The notes under the pieces were generated by a model. The model did no database searches, was not told where the DNA came from, and saw only the letters and a program-made list of their open reading frames with translations. The translations under genes were made by a program, and so were the position numbers. Positions 60,621 through 64,000 of a DNA stretch of 64,000 bases are shown piece by piece (position 1 is the first letter of the stretch; each line of letters starts with the position of its first letter). The stretch is from Paragonimus skrjabini miyazakii. Its lineage: Eukaryota; Platyhelminthes; Trematoda; Plagiorchiida; Troglotrematidae. The stretch is from positions 62,001 through 126,000 of the forward strand of contig JTDE01000272.1 of NCBI GenBank assembly GCA_014338405.1. Reading direction: 5' to 3'.

Positions 60621-63279
60621 GTACGCATGTCAGGAATGTTTCCTTCTTGTAAATAATCAGCTTACTCCCTGTTTATACTCTCCCTTTCCAAGTGATAGGC
60701 ATTTGGTTGGAAGTATGCGGTAGTTTCCATTCACCTTTACTGGATTATTTCACGGCGTTTCAGTTATACGAATTTATGTGGCACAATTAATTCAAACTGA
60801 AGTTTCGAAAATGTAATCGATCGATGTTTCTGATTCAGTTTACCTAGGCTGGCCAGTTGCAGGTACTAGACTTTTATCCATTTCCCATTATTATTTTAGT
60901 GAACTGGAGAAATATAGTTTTCATGAAATTTCTTAACTATGTACCGATGAAAAATATTGTAATACACCTCTTGAGGTTCACACTGTAAGCGCTAGATTTA
61001 TGAACAACAAAACTCATTGAAAAATGTATCGTACAATTGCACATATACCCATAAGTCGTGACTTTCTAAGGTCACGCGAAACCCTTGAACAAATGTTCCT
61101 TTAAGCAAGTGGTATCTTCTACCTCTCAGTAGCTACCGCTTTAACAAAGCGGTCACCCGGCTCAAACTTCAGTGTAATCCTACACTTCACAGTTGGCGGG
61201 TATTCCGCATTTACCCTGGCGGTGTCTATGAGATGCTGTCACTTTTTCTCTAATGTTAGTTTTCCCATTTTAAAAACAGCTTTTTCATGCGGTAACCATA
61301 AAATGTTCTTTCAAGAACGATTGTATCATTATAACAGATGAGACAGTTTCGTTAACTGTTCTCAGTTTGCTTTTCCACGCCTCATAGTTAAACAACATAA
61401 ATCAACAATTGTATAATTTTTGGCTCTTATTGGTCATTTTACTCTAACATTTAGTGCACATTTGCTCGGGTCTGTTGCTAATGAAAACCTCGTTTATCTG
61501 GCAGCTTTTCACAATATGCCATATTTCCAATAAAATGCTTATCCCAACTTTGTGTTAGGACTTTTAGCCATAAAATAAGGCAAATAGCGTGTTCGAATAA
61601 TGTGGGTGACGCCACGTTACACCGATATCGGCCATAATAAAAGTTTCCGTTTGAAAATAATAGTACAGTTAGAACGGTGATGAATCATCTGTAATGTACA
61701 ACGGAGTGGAGGCACTGAGGAACAGCGTTTCTGTGGAGGACGAGGGCCACACGGGAGTCTGGAATGGTAACAAAAACCGGCAAGCAAGAGTCAAAGGCCC
61801 AGTAAGTCATGCACACAACTTACACAGACGAAAACTCAAATGGTGTCAATCACACGACAGCGAACTGTATTACACATCCATCAAAAAACTGTTTGTTATA
61901 GGAGGACGCGTTTGGAAATCGCTCCATAGTTTTTAATGTACACACTCAAGGAGACATTATTTGCTGTGTTAAGCATGTAATCAGGCAAAAATAGAGTTCT
62001 GTCTAACAAGTTGACTAATTTATTCGTGTTTTGAAGAATATAAATACAGTTACAACACTAAATGCTTATCCTCTTCACTATTTATTTCGGTATTAAATAC
62101 CTATCATGCAACCCGCGGTTTTGCAACCTAACCTTTGCCTGTTACATGAAGCTAATCTAAACTCGTCACTTTTCATACGCTTGAAAAGGTATCTCATTTC
62201 GCTCCGGAAAATAAGCCATTACATTACCATCCTTAGGGATGATTCAGTATGAACCTTCATTTGAGTGTATCAGTAGACTTTGAAAACAGTTCCGTTGGAA
62301 TACGGATGGATATTGTCAAATTTCCCACCTCAAAATTACGTTTAGGCACTTATACGGAAAAACCACCACCGGGAATTACGAATAATTGTTCTTCTAAATT
62401 CCCGTTACCCAACAGTTGTTAACTCTAACAACAGTTCTTCGTGAGAGACAGTTTGGACTCTGCTAGTGGTCAGAAGTTGAAGTTACACAAGTACTGTTCA
62501 ACAACTGGTGCATCACTGTTGACGGTAAATGCAAGAATGTGGTCCATCATTGTGTCTAATTATATTTGGCTTTTAATTAGGTTGACCAATTCTAAACTTC
62601 ACGCTGAATCAATGTGAATAGAACTAAGGGTATCAAGTTTCAAATGGGTTGTTGCGCGCTATCGATTTTTCTACATGAACATTCAAATATTCAGGTTTGG
62701 CTTGCTATTAGTAATTGATTAACTCATCGACAGCGGCCAATTATTTTTAATTTAAGTGTAAATAATTGAGTTATAGTCAGTCGCCAACAGAGGTAGCTAA
62801 ACACTCATTGTATTATCACATCCATAGTGTACAATGTAACATTAGCGTTCAAAAATTAGGGAACCTAATTATGCGAGTTCAAAAAATCGGACTTAAAGCA
62901 AATTTATAGTCTTTTACTTAAATTTAATACATCCAATATGTGATGATGTTTCCATGTAAAGAACGCCCAAACTGAGACTCCGAGGAGCTTTGTTTTTGTT
63001 CATAAATTGCGAAGACATTAACAGTTGTTGATATTTTTTTTGCTAATCTGAAACATCAATCATACCATTTGGATTAATGAAAAAAATGTTGTATTAGTAC
63101 AATCCGCAATGTAAAGCTAAAGGATATCACCAAATTTTATGCCAGCACACGATATTGCTTACGTTTGCAAGCGTCTACACCGCTTCGGGAACGCGAGACA
63201 GATTTAATTTGACTTGATGAATAAAATGGGAGAAAGGAAAAACAACCTGATTGGTAACTAAAGCTGTGATCATGTTTAG
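60621..63279 (+). other. Intergenic stretch with one candidate exon
   Basis: Only the GC-richer block at 61694-61801 stands out: from an ATG it encodes 36 residues (ALRNSVSVEDEGHTGVW) and ends at a consensus donor GTAAGT in phase 0. No domain recognised. The rest shows nothing. Confidence 0.3.
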
Positions 63280-63495
63280 ATTGACAACGTGGGACATTGC
63301 TACAATAAACGACTTAATCACGTATATTTTCTTAATTTTCAAAATTGTTCCCGAGTAAAGCAAGTAAAGGTATTGCCCTGCACTATGAAAAATGGAATGG
63401 TCGTTTTTGAATTTCCAATCCATGGACCAAAGAAACGAGATTTCAGCAAACCTAGAGAAGTACTAGAAGGTGTGAACAAAAACGTTAGAATATGA
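63280..63495 (+). CDS. Candidate terminal exon, resembles ZP exon 8 at its start
   Basis: Acceptor ATCATGTTTAG leads to a 71-codon frame ending in TGA. Its start, GTGGGACATTGCTACAATA, matches the ZP gene exon 8 GTGGAACATTGCTACTATA at 17 of 19 bases and then shares TTAATC. It later reads NCSRVKQVKVLPC and GMVVFEFPI, which also faintly recalls an ML/NPC2-type lipid-binding domain. Neither identity is secure. Confidence 0.3.
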   Translation: MDNVGHCYNKRLNHVYFLNFQNCSRVKQVKVLPCTMKNGMVVFEFPIHGPKKRDFSKPREVLEGVNKNVRI

Positions 63496-64000
63496 GGAGA
63501 GCCAGATGTATGTGTTACGTATTAACTTGTCAATAAAATTAATTTATAATCATAATAAACCACGTTCTGATCAATCGGATACCTGGGCTACGTAACCAAT
63601 TGGTCTGTAAAGATAGATTAGTATGTTTTGGACAGGTTTAGTTTCACGAATACTTGTTTCTGCACAATTAAAGTTGAATTGAATCGATCGATTCTGACCG
63701 CTTCAGCAAATCATAAGGCTGATGCTGTGGAACGAGGAATGCTGGAACAAGATAGATAGTATGTCCAGTTGTCACAACTTGTCCAGCTGGTTCCGTCATT
63801 GCTTGCGCGTATGGTTTAGCGAAATTGTCGACCCTTAATAACAGAATTCTGCAAGCATTCAGGTAAATGTTACTTTACTGTGAAGGTCACACATCTCTTG
63901 ATTTTACTTGCGAAACCTCCGCGAACTTACCTATAAACTGATAAACACAGTGTGGTATAGCACTGGGTAAGGCAAGCTCCTTTAATTCAAGGTGCTGGTA
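63496..64000 (+). other. Window end, nothing recognised
   Basis: AT-rich DNA with no open frame, repeat or RNA gene that I can support. Confidence 0.5.

Noticed and set aside
1..64000. CRISPR arrays, bacterial operons, rRNA genes
   Set aside because: None seen; spliced genes and retroelements show that this is eukaryotic nuclear DNA.

Overview
This is eukaryotic DNA: AT-rich, with multi-kilobase GT-AG introns and many decayed retroelements. The mix of a GIY-YIG Penelope-like element, a Ty3/gypsy remnant that looks CsRn1-like, an APE/RT LINE and tRNA-derived SINEs resembles a flatworm, most likely a digenean trematode. That assignment is inference from repeat families, not a search result.

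Positions 1277-42356 (+) hold the main result: one split gene, rebuilt from the sequence as 11 exons with phase-compatible GT-AG junctions. The joined reading frame is 3,093 nt (1,030 codons plus stop). It predicts a type I membrane protein with a signal peptide, four six-cysteine EB/EGF-like modules (one per exon, all but the first a phase 1-1 exon), a long linker leading into a ZP-N-like region, a ZP-C-like region with its cysteines, one membrane helix and a cytoplasmic tail of about 280 residues. ZP domains drive polymerisation of extracellular filaments and matrices, so a cell-surface or matrix-forming protein is the natural reading.

The introns hold the mobile elements. Intron 4 has a LINE copy (10.5-13.5 kb). 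Intron 5 has a self-complementary SINE composite (20.16-20.90 kb). Intron 6 has a SINE copy lacking its tRNA body. Intron 8 has an antisense gypsy remnant (29.4-31.2 kb). Intron 10 has a second tRNA-like SINE, a 39-bp inverted repeat, a 207-bp solo LTR with a perfect target duplication, and a possible gypsy RNase H remnant.

Downstream (42.4-64 kb) no complete gene could be assembled. There are scattered exon-like pieces, several resembling parts of the ZP gene (44.7, 47.5, 52.7 and 63.3 kb), which may be a decayed or incomplete paralog. This part also holds a hammerhead-like inverted pair (43.9-44.05 kb), a 5'-truncated Penelope-like element (49.25-50.59 kb), and a second copy of the LINE (57.7-60.6 kb) that is probably split by a solo LTR carrying two CRE palindromes.
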